Source of the DNA: an uncultured Chryseobacterium sp.
GTDB taxonomy: Bacteria; Bacteroidota; Bacteroidia; Flavobacteriales; Weeksellaceae
NCBI GenBank assembly: GCA_913778505.1
Contig: CAJYWD010000008.1
Coordinates: forward strand, 1-45,123
DNA: 45,123 bases
Reading direction: 5' to 3'
Shown here: positions 1-8,639 of the stretch, piece by piece
Position numbering within the stretch: the stretch's first letter is position 1
Layout of the letters: each line of letters starts with the position of its first letter
The notes under the pieces: model-generated
The model's database searches: none
The model's input: only the letters and a program-made list of their open reading frames with translations
What the model was told of the DNA's origin: nothing
Position numbers and translations under genes: made by a program

Positions 1-502
1 CAATCAAAGAGCGTAAGAAATTCTTGTAAGAAACTTCTTTTTTGGGTAGCAATTCGTTTTCGAAAATATCTTTCAGCTTCTCGATATTCTTGTTTTCACA
101 AAACACCAATGGGAAAAATAACCAGACATTTTTAGTCCCGACTTGCCCGTCAGCACGATGATAGCCATTGAAGGTTTTATCTTTCCATTTGTCCACGTTA
201 GGCGGTGTCCAGCCAAGATTTCCGGTCTTTCTGAAAACTTCTTCACTCTCATGTTTTACGTTTTCAGTCGTAATGACTTCTCCTTTTCGGATAGGCTGAT
301 TCGCTTTTCCAACGACGACGCCGTACATCGTAATATGGTCGCCAACCACAAAATCCTGTGCCGCAAATTTATGTTTGGCTTTTGTATCTTTCAGAACCGT
401 GTAATCTGCACCGTCCAGATGCACGATGTCTCCGGCAGGTAAATCCGTCAATGCAACAATGATGTTGTCTTTCGGGTTTACTTTTAATACTTTCTTTTGC
501 AT
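1..502 (-). CDS. uxaA: Altronate dehydratase UxaA (5' part only)
   Basis: Altronate dehydratase converts D-altronate to 2-keto-3-deoxygluconate (KDG), the last step of the saturated galacturonate branch. About 167 N-terminal residues are present. The first ~90 form a SAF-like domain (start MQKKVLKVNPKDN), and the dehydratase domain begins near residue 112 with the family motif GYHRADGQVGTKNVW. The start is the ATG at 502. The gene runs off the left edge, so the metal-binding and C-terminal parts cannot be seen. The full family protein is usually near 500 residues when both domains are fused, as here. It lies 141 bp downstream of uxaB on the same strand and is presumably the last gene seen of the catabolic operon. 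The family call is firm. Confidence 0.9.
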   Translation of the reverse strand, partial: MQKKVLKVNPKDNIIVALTDLPAGDIVHLDGADYTVLKDTKAKHKFAAQDFVVGDHITMYGVVVGKANQPIRKGEVITTENVKHESEEVFRKTGNLGWTPPNVDKWKDKTFNGYHRADGQVGTKNVWLFFPLVFCENKNIEKLKDIFENELLPKKEVSYKNFLRSLI

Positions 503-530
503 AATTCTCAAATTAAATTTCTCAACAACT

Positions 531-625
531 TTGGCAGCTTAATCCGTCTTCCGCTCCCAATCTTTTCACTCCGCTGTGCTGCGTAAAAAGGATTTCCGCT
601 CAAGCCGGGCTGCTGCAATTCAACG
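531..625 (-). repeat. Interspersed intergenic repeat, copy in uxaB-uxaA gap
   Basis: Read on the minus strand, this stretch has blocks such as GGCTTGAGCGGAAATCC and AAGATTGGGAGCGGAAG. They recur in the same order at about 6177-6290, read there on the plus strand. The two copies differ by small insertions, as expected of an old dispersed repeat. No ORF is associated with it. Confidence 0.7.
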
Positions 626-643
626 GTTATTACAGAATAAAAA

Positions 644-2101
644 TCATTGAATGAAACTTTTGTAACCTACCTCAACCCCTGTGGAATCGATTGCACGCAA
701 GGCTTTAGTAACAGATTCAGTTAATCCAGGAACCTGAGTCAGATCTGTATCCCAGAAACTCACTTCTGACAATGCATGTTTCGCCACTTCTCCAAGGTCG
801 TTAGTGGACCAGATTTCTCTGAATTTTTCCAAAACCGGCGCATCATCGCTTACAGGAAGTTGTTTTCCGTCGAATTCACCTTGATAAAATCTAATCAATG
901 CTGCTAATGCAAAAGTCAGGTTAGTTGGTAATTCATTCTTGATTTCAACATATTTCAACATGCTTGGCAACACTCTCACTTTGAACTTCGAAACTGAATT
1001 CAGTGCAATGCTTGAAAGCAAATGTTTCAGGAACGGGTTTCTGAATCTGTCAAAGACTTCATCCGAAAATGCTGTCAATTCTTCTGTTGACAAATCAAGA
1101 GTAGGGATGATTTCGTTATAAACCGTTTCGGAAATCCATTGTCCTGCAAAATCTGCATCGATGGCTTCTTTCACAGTTTCCTTTCCGTCCAGGATAGAGA
1201 ACGCCAACATGGCGGTATGAGCACCGTTCAGGATTCTAACTTTTCTGGTTCTGTATGGCGTGATATCATCTACAACCAAAACCTGGTCATCAATTTTATC
1301 AAAAGGAATCAAAGCTTTCAACTTCTCATCACCTTCGATAACCCAAAGTAAGAACGCTTCACAAACCACCATCAGATTATCATCATAATCCAATTTAGCT
1401 TCGTACTCGTCTTTTTCTTCTCTCGGATAACCCGGAACAATTCTATCCACCAAAGTATTGTGGAAATAATTGCTGTTTTCTATCCAATTAGAAAATTCTG
1501 AACCTAGATTCCAAAGCTGAGCATATTTCAGAATATATTCTTTCAAAGTCAAAGCATTGTTCTCAATCAGTTCGCAAGGAATGATGTGAAGACCTTTCTC
1601 CGAATCTCCGTTAAAATGTTTGAATCTTTCGTAAAGAAAAGCCGTCACTTTCGCAGGAAAATTCTTGTGAGGGCCTGAATCTAAAGACGTTTCAGATTCA
1701 TCAAAAGCAATTCCTGCCTCAGTTGTATTAGATAAAATAAATTGTAAGTCTTCGCCTTTCGCCAATTCAAGATATTCAGCATAATTTTCATAAGGACTGA
1801 AAGAACGCTGAATGGCAGAAATCACGCCCTGGTCATCCACGATTTGTCCTTTTTTTACACCTCTTACAAAAAGCGTATAAAGATTGTCCTGCTCTTCCAG
1901 CATATCTACAAGACCACCTACAGTCGGCTGTACAACAGCGACACCAGCGTTGAAGCCAGCCTCTTTGTTCATCTTATCAATCAGATAATCTACAAATGCA
2001 CGAAGGAAATTACCTTCTCCGAATTGCAGGAATTTTATAGGAAGTTTCTCGGTCAAACCTGAGTTTTCACGGCTTAGTTTTTGTTTAATTTGATATTCCA
2101 T
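644..2101 (-). CDS. uxaB: Tagaturonate reductase
   Basis: NAD-dependent reduction of D-tagaturonate to D-altronate in the cytoplasm, step two of galacturonate breakdown. At 485 residues it matches the usual UxaB length (about 480). It has the polyol/mannitol dehydrogenase fold: N-terminal FLQFGEGNFLRAFVDYLID (nucleotide-binding part), NTTEAGI, and the family segment KVRILNGAHTAMLA near residues 290-300, containing the Lys-Asn-His active-site set. The ATG at 2101 is only three bases from the transporter stop codon, so the two are co-transcribed and perhaps translationally coupled. A palindrome like the locus operator lies inside its 3' end (682-695). Tagaturonate rather than fructuronate reductase is inferred from the neighbouring uxaC, uxaA and pectinases. 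Confidence 0.92.
   Translation of the reverse strand: MEYQIKQKLSRENSGLTEKLPIKFLQFGEGNFLRAFVDYLIDKMNKEAGFNAGVAVVQPTVGGLVDMLEEQDNLYTLFVRGVKKGQIVDDQGVISAIQRSFSPYENYAEYLELAKGEDLQFILSNTTEAGIAFDESETSLDSGPHKNFPAKVTAFLYERFKHFNGDSEKGLHIIPCELIENNALTLKEYILKYAQLWNLGSEFSNWIENSNYFHNTLVDRIVPGYPREEKDEYEAKLDYDDNLMVVCEAFLLWVIEGDEKLKALIPFDKIDDQVLVVDDITPYRTRKVRILNGAHTAMLAFSILDGKETVKEAIDADFAGQWISETVYNEIIPTLDLSTEELTAFSDEVFDRFRNPFLKHLLSSIALNSVSKFKVRVLPSMLKYVEIKNELPTNLTFALAALIRFYQGEFDGKQLPVSDDAPVLEKFREIWSTNDLGEVAKHALSEVSFWDTDLTQVPGLTESVTKALRAIDSTGVEVGYKSFIQ
682..695. promoter_or_regulatory. Operator-like palindrome inside uxaB
   Basis: TGGAATCGATTGCA matches 13 of 14 positions of the palindrome TGCAATCGATTGCA found upstream of the other pectin genes. 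It lies in the coding sequence for AIDST of uxaB, about 180 bp upstream of the uxaA start. It may be an intragenic LacI site or chance. Confidence 0.35.
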
Positions 2102-2104
2102 TGT

Positions 2105-3631
2105 TTAATCTTTTATAATTTTATACTTCGGTACCAGCGCTTTCATCACGAACCACGCTATCAGGTAAGCCACGGCGCAGACAGAGAAAATAATCATATA
2201 GCCTTTATCGATACCGTCTGAAATCACTGCGCCCGAAGCCTTCAGCTGCGTCAGGAACTCATCCGGAAGTCTTGCATCTTTGAACTCCGGATATTTTTCC
2301 AAGAGCGGAACGCCGTCAATAGTCGTCCATTGTTTATGAGAATAATCGAACAATTTTCCGGAGCTTTTGTTAATTATTGTAGAGCCAATTCCGCCTGCCA
2401 ATCCACCGATTCCGGTGATGGTAGCAATCGCTTTTTTCGGAAACATATCGCCGACGGTTGAAAAGATATTTGCCGACCACGCCTGATGCGCCGCCCCTGC
2501 AATCCCGATAATGATGACCGGAATCCAGTAAGAAATTTTTCCGCCCGGCTGAGCCAATAACGCCAATAATGGAAAGAATGCAAAAATGAGCATCGCTTTC
2601 ATCCGGCCGGAGTAAGGATTCATACCTTTTTTCTCTACGAAGAATGTCGGCAACCAACCTCCAACTATTGAAATTAAAGTAATAACGTACAAAATGAATA
2701 GCGGAAATGCACTCTGCGTGCTGTCCATTCCGTAAACCGAGCTGAGGTAAGCCGGTGTCCAGAAGAGATAAAACCACCAGACACCGTCGGTCATAAATTT
2801 ACCAAAGGCAAATGCCCAGGTCTGTCTGTAACTGAAAGCCTGTTTCAGCGACATTTTTTTCTTAGGTTCTTCTGTAGCATCTTCTACCACATCATCCTGG
2901 TCCTGCTGGATGTAAGACAGTTCGTGTTCGTTAACTTTATGATGTTCGTGCGGTTTTTTGTAATAGAAAACCCAGAATCCCATCCAGATAAAACCTAAGG
3001 CGCCAATGATGATGAATGCCATTTCCCAACCCATTGATTTGGCAATAAAAGGAATCGTAATCGGCGCTGCCAAGGCACCAACCGTTGCGCCGGCATTGAA
3101 AATACTGGTTGCAAATGCACGGTCTTTTTTAGGAAAATATTCGGCGGTTGTTTTGATGGCTGCAGGGAAATTGCCCGCTTCACCAATCGCCAGAATTAGT
3201 CTCGCAAAGATGAACAACGTTACACTGACATTGATAACTTTGGAAATATCCTGAACGGTGCTGATGTGTTCCTTCGCCCCTTCAAATCCCGTCAACCAGT
3301 TTCCGGTAAGAATTCCCGATGTAGCAATTCCGCAGAAAGCGTGCAGAATGGCTCCTACAGACCAAACGCCTATGGCCCAGAGAAAGCCTTTTTTGGTATC
3401 CATCCAATCCACAAATTTGCCTGCGAAAATCATACTCGCTGCATAAAAAATAGAGAATAATGCTGTGATGTTACCGTAGTCGTTATTATCCCAATGAAAT
3501 TCCGGGGAAATAAAGTCTTTCCACGTAAGGGAAAGTACCTGCCTGTCCAGATAATTGATGGTCGTTGCGAAAAACAGAAGACCACAGATTGTCCATCGGA
3601 ATTTACTTGGCTTGAAATGAATTGAACTCAT
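2105..3631 (-). CDS. MFS hexuronate transporter (ExuT-like)
   Basis: An inner-membrane major facilitator protein of 508 residues, most likely importing galacturonate or unsaturated uronates by proton symport. The N-terminus FRWTICGLLFFATTINYLDRQ, with LDRQ after the first helix, is typical of the anion:cation symporter (ExuT/DgoT) subfamily. About twelve hydrophobic segments can be traced. A hydrophilic central loop near residues 230-270 is rich in D, E and K and separates the two six-helix halves. An extra ~35-residue loop around residues 105-145 (ILTGNWLTGFEGAKEH) makes it longer than enterobacterial ExuT. It sits between kdgA and uxaB with gaps of 18 and 3 bp. Substrate is inferred from context. 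Confidence 0.85.
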   Translation of the reverse strand: MSSIHFKPSKFRWTICGLLFFATTINYLDRQVLSLTWKDFISPEFHWDNNDYGNITALFSIFYAASMIFAGKFVDWMDTKKGFLWAIGVWSVGAILHAFCGIATSGILTGNWLTGFEGAKEHISTVQDISKVINVSVTLFIFARLILAIGEAGNFPAAIKTTAEYFPKKDRAFATSIFNAGATVGALAAPITIPFIAKSMGWEMAFIIIGALGFIWMGFWVFYYKKPHEHHKVNEHELSYIQQDQDDVVEDATEEPKKKMSLKQAFSYRQTWAFAFGKFMTDGVWWFYLFWTPAYLSSVYGMDSTQSAFPLFILYVITLISIVGGWLPTFFVEKKGMNPYSGRMKAMLIFAFFPLLALLAQPGGKISYWIPVIIIGIAGAAHQAWSANIFSTVGDMFPKKAIATITGIGGLAGGIGSTIINKSSGKLFDYSHKQWTTIDGVPLLEKYPEFKDARLPDEFLTQLKASGAVISDGIDKGYMIIFSVCAVAYLIAWFVMKALVPKYKIIKD

Positions 3632-3649
3632 ATTGACAAGAGTTTTGGT

Positions 3650-4312
3650 TTATGATTTTAAAGATTGAATGATATCCAAGACTTTTTTAGTTTCGTTTTC
3701 TATGGTTGTGTAATCTTCGGAAGCCATCAGTTCTTTGCTGACCAGTTTGCTTCCCATTCCAACTGCCGAAACACCTGCTTTGAACCAGCTTTCAATGTTT
3801 TCTTTGGTGGTGTCAACGCCGCCTGTCGGCATAAATTTCAGGTTTGGAAATACATCTTTGATCGCACTCATGAAGCCGGTTCCAAGCGCATTTCCAGGAA
3901 ATAATTTGACGAAAGTCACACCTGCATTTTCAGCTTCGATGATTTCGGTTGGCGTCATACAACCCGGACTATAAAGCACATCTTTCGGAATCAGGAATTT
4001 TGCAACCTCCGGAACAAATCCCGGACTGATGAAAAAATCAGCACCCACTTTGTAATATTCTTCTGCTTGTTTTTGATTCTTAATGGTTCCGATTCCAAGC
4101 AGCATATCCGGCATTTCAGCATTTCGAACTTCAACCATTTTTGTAAAATTGCTTAATGCAGATTCGCCCCGGCTTGTATATTCTACCGCTCGGATTCCTG
4201 CTCTGTAAAGCGATTTCAGTATTTCGAGAGTTACCGTTTCATCAGCATTATAATACAAAGGCAGAAGTCCTTGCTTAATGATGGCGTTTGTAACTAATTG
4301 AATCTTTGTCAT
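3650..4312 (-). CDS. kdgA: 2-keto-3-deoxy-6-phosphogluconate aldolase
   Basis: Cleaves KDPG to pyruvate and glyceraldehyde-3-phosphate, the final committed step of the pathway; some family members also act on 4-hydroxy-2-oxoglutarate. The 220 residues match the class I KDPG aldolase TIM barrel. Visible motifs are EYTSRGE (the catalytic Glu region), GIGTI, SPGCMTPTE and FVKLFPGN, whose Lys forms the Schiff base, followed by MPTGGV for phosphate binding. It is placed 48 bp downstream of kdgK, which makes its substrate, and 18 bp before the transporter. The symbol eda would be equally valid. Confidence 0.93.
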   Translation of the reverse strand: MTKIQLVTNAIIKQGLLPLYYNADETVTLEILKSLYRAGIRAVEYTSRGESALSNFTKMVEVRNAEMPDMLLGIGTIKNQKQAEEYYKVGADFFISPGFVPEVAKFLIPKDVLYSPGCMTPTEIIEAENAGVTFVKLFPGNALGTGFMSAIKDVFPNLKFMPTGGVDTTKENIESWFKAGVSAVGMGSKLVSKELMASEDYTTIENETKKVLDIIQSLKS

Positions 4313-4360
4313 ATTAATTTTGTTTAAGCTAATTGCTAAAAGCCAATGGCGAATAGCGTT

Positions 4361-5365
4361 TTATCTTTTAATTCTTCCTCCGGAATTGCCATTCATTACT
4401 TCCAGAATATCATTGGCACTACTCAGATTCACATCGCCTAAAATCGTGTGTTTGATGGCGCAAGCTGCGTTGGCAAACTTCAAAGCTTTCTCATCATCGA
4501 AGTGCATTAAACCATAAATCAAACCTGCAGCAAAAGCATCTCCGGTTCCGATTCTGTCAACCACAGGATTCACTTCCAGGCTTTCGGTTTCGAAATATTG
4601 TCCGCTGACCCAAGCTCTTCCCTGAGTTGCCTGATTACTTGCCGTAACACCAATTCTGGTTTTATCAAATACTTTTTTGATGGAAGGAATTTCTTTCATT
4701 AATGTTTTAGCAGCCTCTATAAAACTGTCTTTATCATAACGGAAAGATGTTTCCAGGATTTCATTGATTTCATTCACACCACCGATAAAAATCGTAGAGT
4801 AGGAGATGAGTTCCTTCAAAACTGTGAATCCTTCTTTTCCATATTTCCAAAGATTGGAACGATAAGCAGGGTCAGCTGTGATTTCGATGCCTTTTGAGTA
4901 AGCTAATTGCAAACCTTGCTTCAAAGTTTCGTAAGCACCTTCCGAAATTCCGGGAGAGATGCCGGTCCAGTGGAAATATTCTGCACCTGCCAACGCTTTG
5001 TCCCAATCCACTTGTTCCGGTTGGATGTTGGCAAAAGAACCGTTTAATCTATTGTAAGAAATACGACTTGCACGCATTGCAGAACCAACTTCCAGAAAGT
5101 ATAAACCAATCGGATGTTCTGTTCTGTTGACGAATTGCGTATCAATCCCGTAACTTTTCATTGTTGCAACGGCTGATTCTCCGATGAAACAATCGGAAAC
5201 ATTGGTGATGTGTCTCGCTTCGCATCCCATAATGGCTAAAGACGCAGCGACGTTCATTTCTGTTCCTCCGAAGAAGAATTCCATTTCACGACTTTGTCTC
5301 AGCATTTTGCTGTCGGACGGAGATAATCTCATCAATACTTCGCCAAATGTTACAACTTTGCTCAT
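4361..5365 (-). CDS. kdgK: 2-keto-3-deoxygluconate kinase
   Basis: ATP-dependent phosphorylation of KDG to KDPG. This is a PfkB/ribokinase-family protein of 334 residues. The N-terminal substrate signature GGTEMNVAASLAIMG is near residue 33, and the C-terminal ATP/anion-hole motif DRIGTGDAFAAGLIYG near residue 270 contains the catalytic Asp. Both pathway branches converge on this reaction. The start is the ATG at 5365. The 141 bp before it hold only degenerate repeat-like sequence (5366-5506). KDG as substrate, rather than another sugar acid, is inferred from kdgA immediately downstream. Confidence 0.9.
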   Translation of the reverse strand: MSKVVTFGEVLMRLSPSDSKMLRQSREMEFFFGGTEMNVAASLAIMGCEARHITNVSDCFIGESAVATMKSYGIDTQFVNRTEHPIGLYFLEVGSAMRASRISYNRLNGSFANIQPEQVDWDKALAGAEYFHWTGISPGISEGAYETLKQGLQLAYSKGIEITADPAYRSNLWKYGKEGFTVLKELISYSTIFIGGVNEINEILETSFRYDKDSFIEAAKTLMKEIPSIKKVFDKTRIGVTASNQATQGRAWVSGQYFETESLEVNPVVDRIGTGDAFAAGLIYGLMHFDDEKALKFANAACAIKHTILGDVNLSSANDILEVMNGNSGGRIKR

Positions 5366-5389
5366 TTATGTAGTTTATTTTTTTAAAAT

Positions 5390-5500
5390 CGAGATTCTTA
5401 ATTTTATTTTTTCTGAACGCAAAGAGCGCAAAGATTTTTTATTTAGTTCTATGTTTTTAAGTTCACAAAGGCGTAAAACTTAACAATGTTCGCAGAGAGA
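5390..5500. repeat. CTTTGCG-type degenerate intergenic repeat
   Basis: The gap between kdgF and kdgK contains GAACGCAAAGAGCGCAAAGA and CACAAAGGCGTAAAACTTAA. These are variants of the CTTTGCG/CGCAAAG elements also seen at 19640-19710, 21095-21160 and 38600-38715. No gene is visible. Confidence 0.55.
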
Positions 5501-5506
5501 AATTAA

Positions 5507-5854
5507 TTACTTTATAAAATCTTCTCTGAACGGACTGAAAACATCTACCAAAGTCCCGTCTTCGAGACATTCCACGCCGTGAAGAACATTGGAAGGAACG
5601 AAGAACGAATCGCCTTTTTTCAATATCGAAATATCTTCTCCGATGTTGACTTCAAATTTTCCTTCTGCCACATAAGTGACCTGGATATGAGGATGTTTGT
5701 GTTTGTATCCAATTCCTCCTTTTTTGAAACGGACATTCACCATCATTACAGATTCGTCGTAGCCTACAATTTGGCGGTCGATGTAGTCATCGATTTTTTC
5801 CCATTCTGTTGAATCGGATGTGTAATATATTTTGGATGTTTGTTTTGTTTCCAT
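5507..5854 (-). CDS. kdgF: KdgF-like cupin (unsaturated uronate linearisation)
   Basis: KdgF enzymes convert 4,5-unsaturated galacturonate monomers to the linear 5-keto-4-deoxyuronate (DKI) used by KduI. The protein is 115 residues from the ATG at 5854. An in-frame ATG at 5896 would add 14 residues that do not resemble cupin sequence, so the shorter form was chosen. The metal-site pattern of the family is visible: HKHPHIQVTY (two His, then Gln) and a downstream His in SNVLHGVE, on a single small beta barrel. The motif spacing and the kduI/kduD context support KdgF over a generic cupin. It is separated from uxaC by a repeat-rich gap, so it may have its own promoter. Confidence 0.85.
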   Translation of the reverse strand: METKQTSKIYYTSDSTEWEKIDDYIDRQIVGYDESVMMVNVRFKKGGIGYKHKHPHIQVTYVAEGKFEVNIGEDISILKKGDSFFVPSNVLHGVECLEDGTLVDVFSPFREDFIK

Positions 5855-5956
5855 TGCTTTGTTTAAACGTAAAATCGCAAAATTGTTAATTTGCAATTTG
5901 TTTTTAATTTCGTAATCCTTTGTATGACACTAAGATTACATTCACTAATTTTGTTT

Positions 5957-6224
5957 TCAATTTTGTCATTCCGTAGGAATCCTGACTGGTTAGATTCCTA
6001 CGGAATGACAAAAATTGCTTTTTTATAGTACTACTTCTTCTATGTCGAATCTGCAGCCCGACTTGAGCGGAAATCCTTTTTTGCTTGTACTCAATTTTGT
6101 CATTCCGTAGGAATTCCGACTGGTTAGATTCCTACGGAATGACAAAAATTGCTTTTTTATAGTCCTACTTCTTCTATGTCGAATCTGCAACCCGACTTGA
6201 GCTGAAATCCTTTTTTGCTTGTAC
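5957..6224. repeat. Tandem 134-bp repeat (two copies) with palindromic hairpins
   Basis: Units 5957-6090 and 6091-6224 are near-identical direct repeats with the same start TCAATTTTGTCATTCCGTAG. Each unit holds an inverted repeat. In unit 1 the arms TGTCATTCCGTAGGAATC (5964-5981) and its exact complement (5993-6010) flank an 11-base loop. In unit 2 the arms are 6098-6114 and 6128-6144. The units differ at only a few positions. They fill most of the 454-bp gap between uxaC and kdgF and contain no convincing gene. Confidence 0.9.
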
Positions 6225-6290
6225 TTGATTTCTTTTTATTGTGAAATCGCTGTGCAAAAAAGATTGGGAGCGGAAGGCGGAAAAGCTGCC
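6177..6290 (+). repeat. Interspersed intergenic repeat, copy in uxaC-kdgF gap
   Basis: Shares ordered blocks with 531-625 (opposite orientation): a CCCGACTTGAGC..GAAATCC block and AAGATTGGGAGCGGAAGGCGG. Its left part overlaps the second 134-bp unit, so the tandem duplication seems to have copied the front of this element. Confidence 0.65.
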
Positions 6291-6308
6291 CAAATTATTG
6301 TCCTTATT

Positions 6309-7718
6309 TTAGAAAGTGAAATAGTTTTTTGCGTTGTGATAACAAATGTCCGAAACTATTTTTCCAACCAGATCCATATCTTCCGGAAGTTCGCCAGACT
6401 CGATTTCTTTTCCCAACAAGTTACACAAAACACGTCTGAAATACTCGTGTCTAGGGAACGAAAGGAAGCTTCTGGAATCCGTCAACATTCCAACAAATGT
6501 GCTGATAAGTCCCATATTGGAAAGCGCATTCATCTGTTTTTCCATGCCGTCTTTTTGGTCCAAAAACCACCATCCGGAACCGAACTGTACTTTTCCTTTT
6601 ACAGAACCATCGTTGAAATTCCCAATCATTGTTGCCATAATTTCGTTATCAGCTGGATTCAGATTGTAGATGATGGTTTTTGTCAATTTGTCCTTAGAAT
6701 CCAATGTGTTAAGGAATCTGGAAAGGTTCGCAGCCTGACTGAAATCACCGATGGAATCCCAACCTGTGTCCGGCCCCAAAACTTTCAACATTCTTGCATT
6801 GTTGTTTCTCAACGCGCCCAAATGGTATTGCTGAACCCAACCAAATGAATGGTAAGTCTCGCCCAAGAACAACAAAATGGCTGTTTTGAACTGTTCAATC
6901 TGATGTGGCGTCAAGGTTCCTCCTTTTCTCTTCGTTTCAAAAATTGAGTTGATTTCCGAATCTGTGAACGTTTCAAAGGAAATGTTGTTCAATCCGTGGT
7001 CGCACAATCTGCATCCGTTGGCGTGAAAGTATTCAATCCTCTTGATCAGCGCATCCTGTACATCCTTGTAAGAGTTGATTTCGATGCCTGCAGATTCACC
7101 TAATTTATCGATGTAAGCATTGTAATCTTCGTTGTCAATCAAAATAGCTTTGTCCGGACGGAAAGCCGTGCTCACCGTGATTCCGATGTTGTTTTGTTTG
7201 ATTTTTTGATGGTATTCTAAAGTATCAATCGGGTCTTCTGTGGTACAAACCGTTTCCACATTTCTCATTTTCAACAGTCCGTGAACAGACTTTTCCGGCG
7301 TCTGAAGCTGAGCGGATACATTTTCGTAAACTTGGTCCGCATTTTTTTCGCTTAACAAATCGTAAACTTCAAAATATCTTGCTAATTCCAAATGTGTCCA
7401 ATGGAACAAAGGATTTCTCAATGTATTCGGAACTGTTTTGGCCCAAGCTGCAAATTTTTCTTTGTCAGAAGCGTCTCCGGTGATGAATTTTTCGTTCACA
7501 CCCATCGTTCTCATCGCTCTCCATTTGTAATGGTCGCCACCGATCCAAACTTGAGTAATATTCTCAAACCGACGGTTTTCTGCAATCTCTTTCGGAGGCA
7601 AATGGTTATGATAATCGATAATGGGCTGGTTTTCAGCAAATCTGAAATACAACTCCTCAGCGAATTTGTTCTTTAATAGAAATGTATCTGTGATAAATGG
7701 TTTTGTAAGTGTGCTCAT
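6309..7718 (-). CDS. uxaC: Glucuronate/galacturonate isomerase
   Basis: Isomerises D-galacturonate to D-tagaturonate (and glucuronate to fructuronate), the entry step of the saturated uronate branch. The 469 residues equal the E. coli enzyme length within one or two. The amidohydrolase-superfamily metal motif DYHNHLPP is near residues 36-43. Family segments include VWIGGDHYKWRAMRTMGV and the C-terminal SFPRHEYFRRVLCNLLG. It lies 36 bp after kduD on the same strand, so kduI-kduD-uxaC is one unit. A repeat-filled gap follows before kdgF. Confidence 0.95.
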   Translation of the reverse strand: MSTLTKPFITDTFLLKNKFAEELYFRFAENQPIIDYHNHLPPKEIAENRRFENITQVWIGGDHYKWRAMRTMGVNEKFITGDASDKEKFAAWAKTVPNTLRNPLFHWTHLELARYFEVYDLLSEKNADQVYENVSAQLQTPEKSVHGLLKMRNVETVCTTEDPIDTLEYHQKIKQNNIGITVSTAFRPDKAILIDNEDYNAYIDKLGESAGIEINSYKDVQDALIKRIEYFHANGCRLCDHGLNNISFETFTDSEINSIFETKRKGGTLTPHQIEQFKTAILLFLGETYHSFGWVQQYHLGALRNNNARMLKVLGPDTGWDSIGDFSQAANLSRFLNTLDSKDKLTKTIIYNLNPADNEIMATMIGNFNDGSVKGKVQFGSGWWFLDQKDGMEKQMNALSNMGLISTFVGMLTDSRSFLSFPRHEYFRRVLCNLLGKEIESGELPEDMDLVGKIVSDICYHNAKNYFTF

Positions 7719-7754
7719 AAGACTAATAGATAATAGACTGATAGATGAAAGACT

Positions 7755-8540
7755 TTATTCGTTTGAAGGTTTTCCGATGGTTGCTAGGATTCCGCCATCA
7801 ACATAGATGATTTGTCCGTTGATAAACTGACTTGCTTCGGATGCTAAAAATATAGCTGTTCCGGCTAAATCTTCGGGATTTCCCCAGCGACCTTCCGGTG
7901 TCCTGCTGATAATGAACTCGTTAAAAGGATTTCCGTCAACTCGGATTGGCTCAGTCTGAGACGTAGCAAAATAGCCAGGACCGATGCCGTTAACCTGGAT
8001 GTTATGTTTTGCCCATTCTGTTGCCAGGTTTTTGGTCAGCATTTTCAATCCTCCTTTTGCAGAAGCATAAGCCACAACATTGTCACGCCCCAGTTCGCTC
8101 ATCATAGAACAAATGTTAATGATTTTTCCGGATCTTCTGGCAATCATACTTTTTGCAACCAACTGAGACATAATGAATGGTCCCGTTAAATCTACATCGA
8201 TAACTTTCCGGAAATCGGAAACTTCCATTTCCAAAGCCGGGATTCTTTTGATGATGCCGGCATTATTAATAAGGATATCGATTTGCTTGTGATTCGCTTC
8301 AATTTCTGCCACTTTTTCAGCGGCAATTTTCTCATCGGTCACATCAAAAATGTATCCTGTTGCTTTGTATCCTTTTGACTGGTAATATTTGATAGCTTCT
8401 TCAAGTTTCGATGGAGTAGTGCTGGTTATCACCAATTCTGCTCCTGCTGAAGCCAGACCTTCTGCCATAGCCAAGCCTAAACCGTGTGTTCCTCCAGTTA
8501 CCAATGCTACCTTTCCAGTTAGGTCAAATAAATTTTTCAT
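7755..8540 (-). CDS. kduD: SDR oxidoreductase, KduD-type (2-deoxy-D-gluconate/DKII dehydrogenase)
   Basis: A cytoplasmic short-chain dehydrogenase, predicted to reduce 2,5-diketo-3-deoxygluconate (DKII) to KDG with NAD(P)H. The 261 residues fit the family. The dinucleotide motif GGTHGLGLA is near residue 16, NNAGI near 90, the catalytic Ser in NICSMMSE, and YASAK (Tyr-x3-Lys) near 158-162. The C-terminal VDGG is typical. Gluconate 5-dehydrogenase is a close relative that cannot be excluded from sequence alone, but position between kduI and uxaC favours KduD. The 99-bp gap to kduI contains a palindromic repeat remnant. Confidence 0.88.
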   Translation of the reverse strand: MKNLFDLTGKVALVTGGTHGLGLAMAEGLASAGAELVITSTTPSKLEEAIKYYQSKGYKATGYIFDVTDEKIAAEKVAEIEANHKQIDILINNAGIIKRIPALEMEVSDFRKVIDVDLTGPFIMSQLVAKSMIARRSGKIINICSMMSELGRDNVVAYASAKGGLKMLTKNLATEWAKHNIQVNGIGPGYFATSQTEPIRVDGNPFNEFIISRTPEGRWGNPEDLAGTAIFLASEASQFINGQIIYVDGGILATIGKPSNE

Positions 8541-8567
8541 TTAGAAATATCGTTGATAATTTTTTAT

Positions 8568-8631
8568 TCTCGCAGATTTCGCAAATGATGCAGATTTTAA
8601 AATCAGCTAAATCGGCAAAATCTGCTAGAAA
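8568..8631. repeat. TCTCGCAGATT..AATCTGC-type palindromic repeat
   Basis: The kduI-kduD gap holds TTCTCGCAGATTTCGCAAAT and AAAATCAGCTAAATCGGC followed by AAAATCTGCTAGAA. The outer ends are roughly complementary. The same family appears at 22013-22074 between the CE12 and GH28 genes. Confidence 0.6.
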
Positions 8632-8639
8632 CTATTTCA

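Noticed and set aside
6219-6848. 209-residue plus-strand frame over the uxaC end
   Set aside because: It begins in repeat DNA and lies mostly antisense to uxaC, whose family match is certain.
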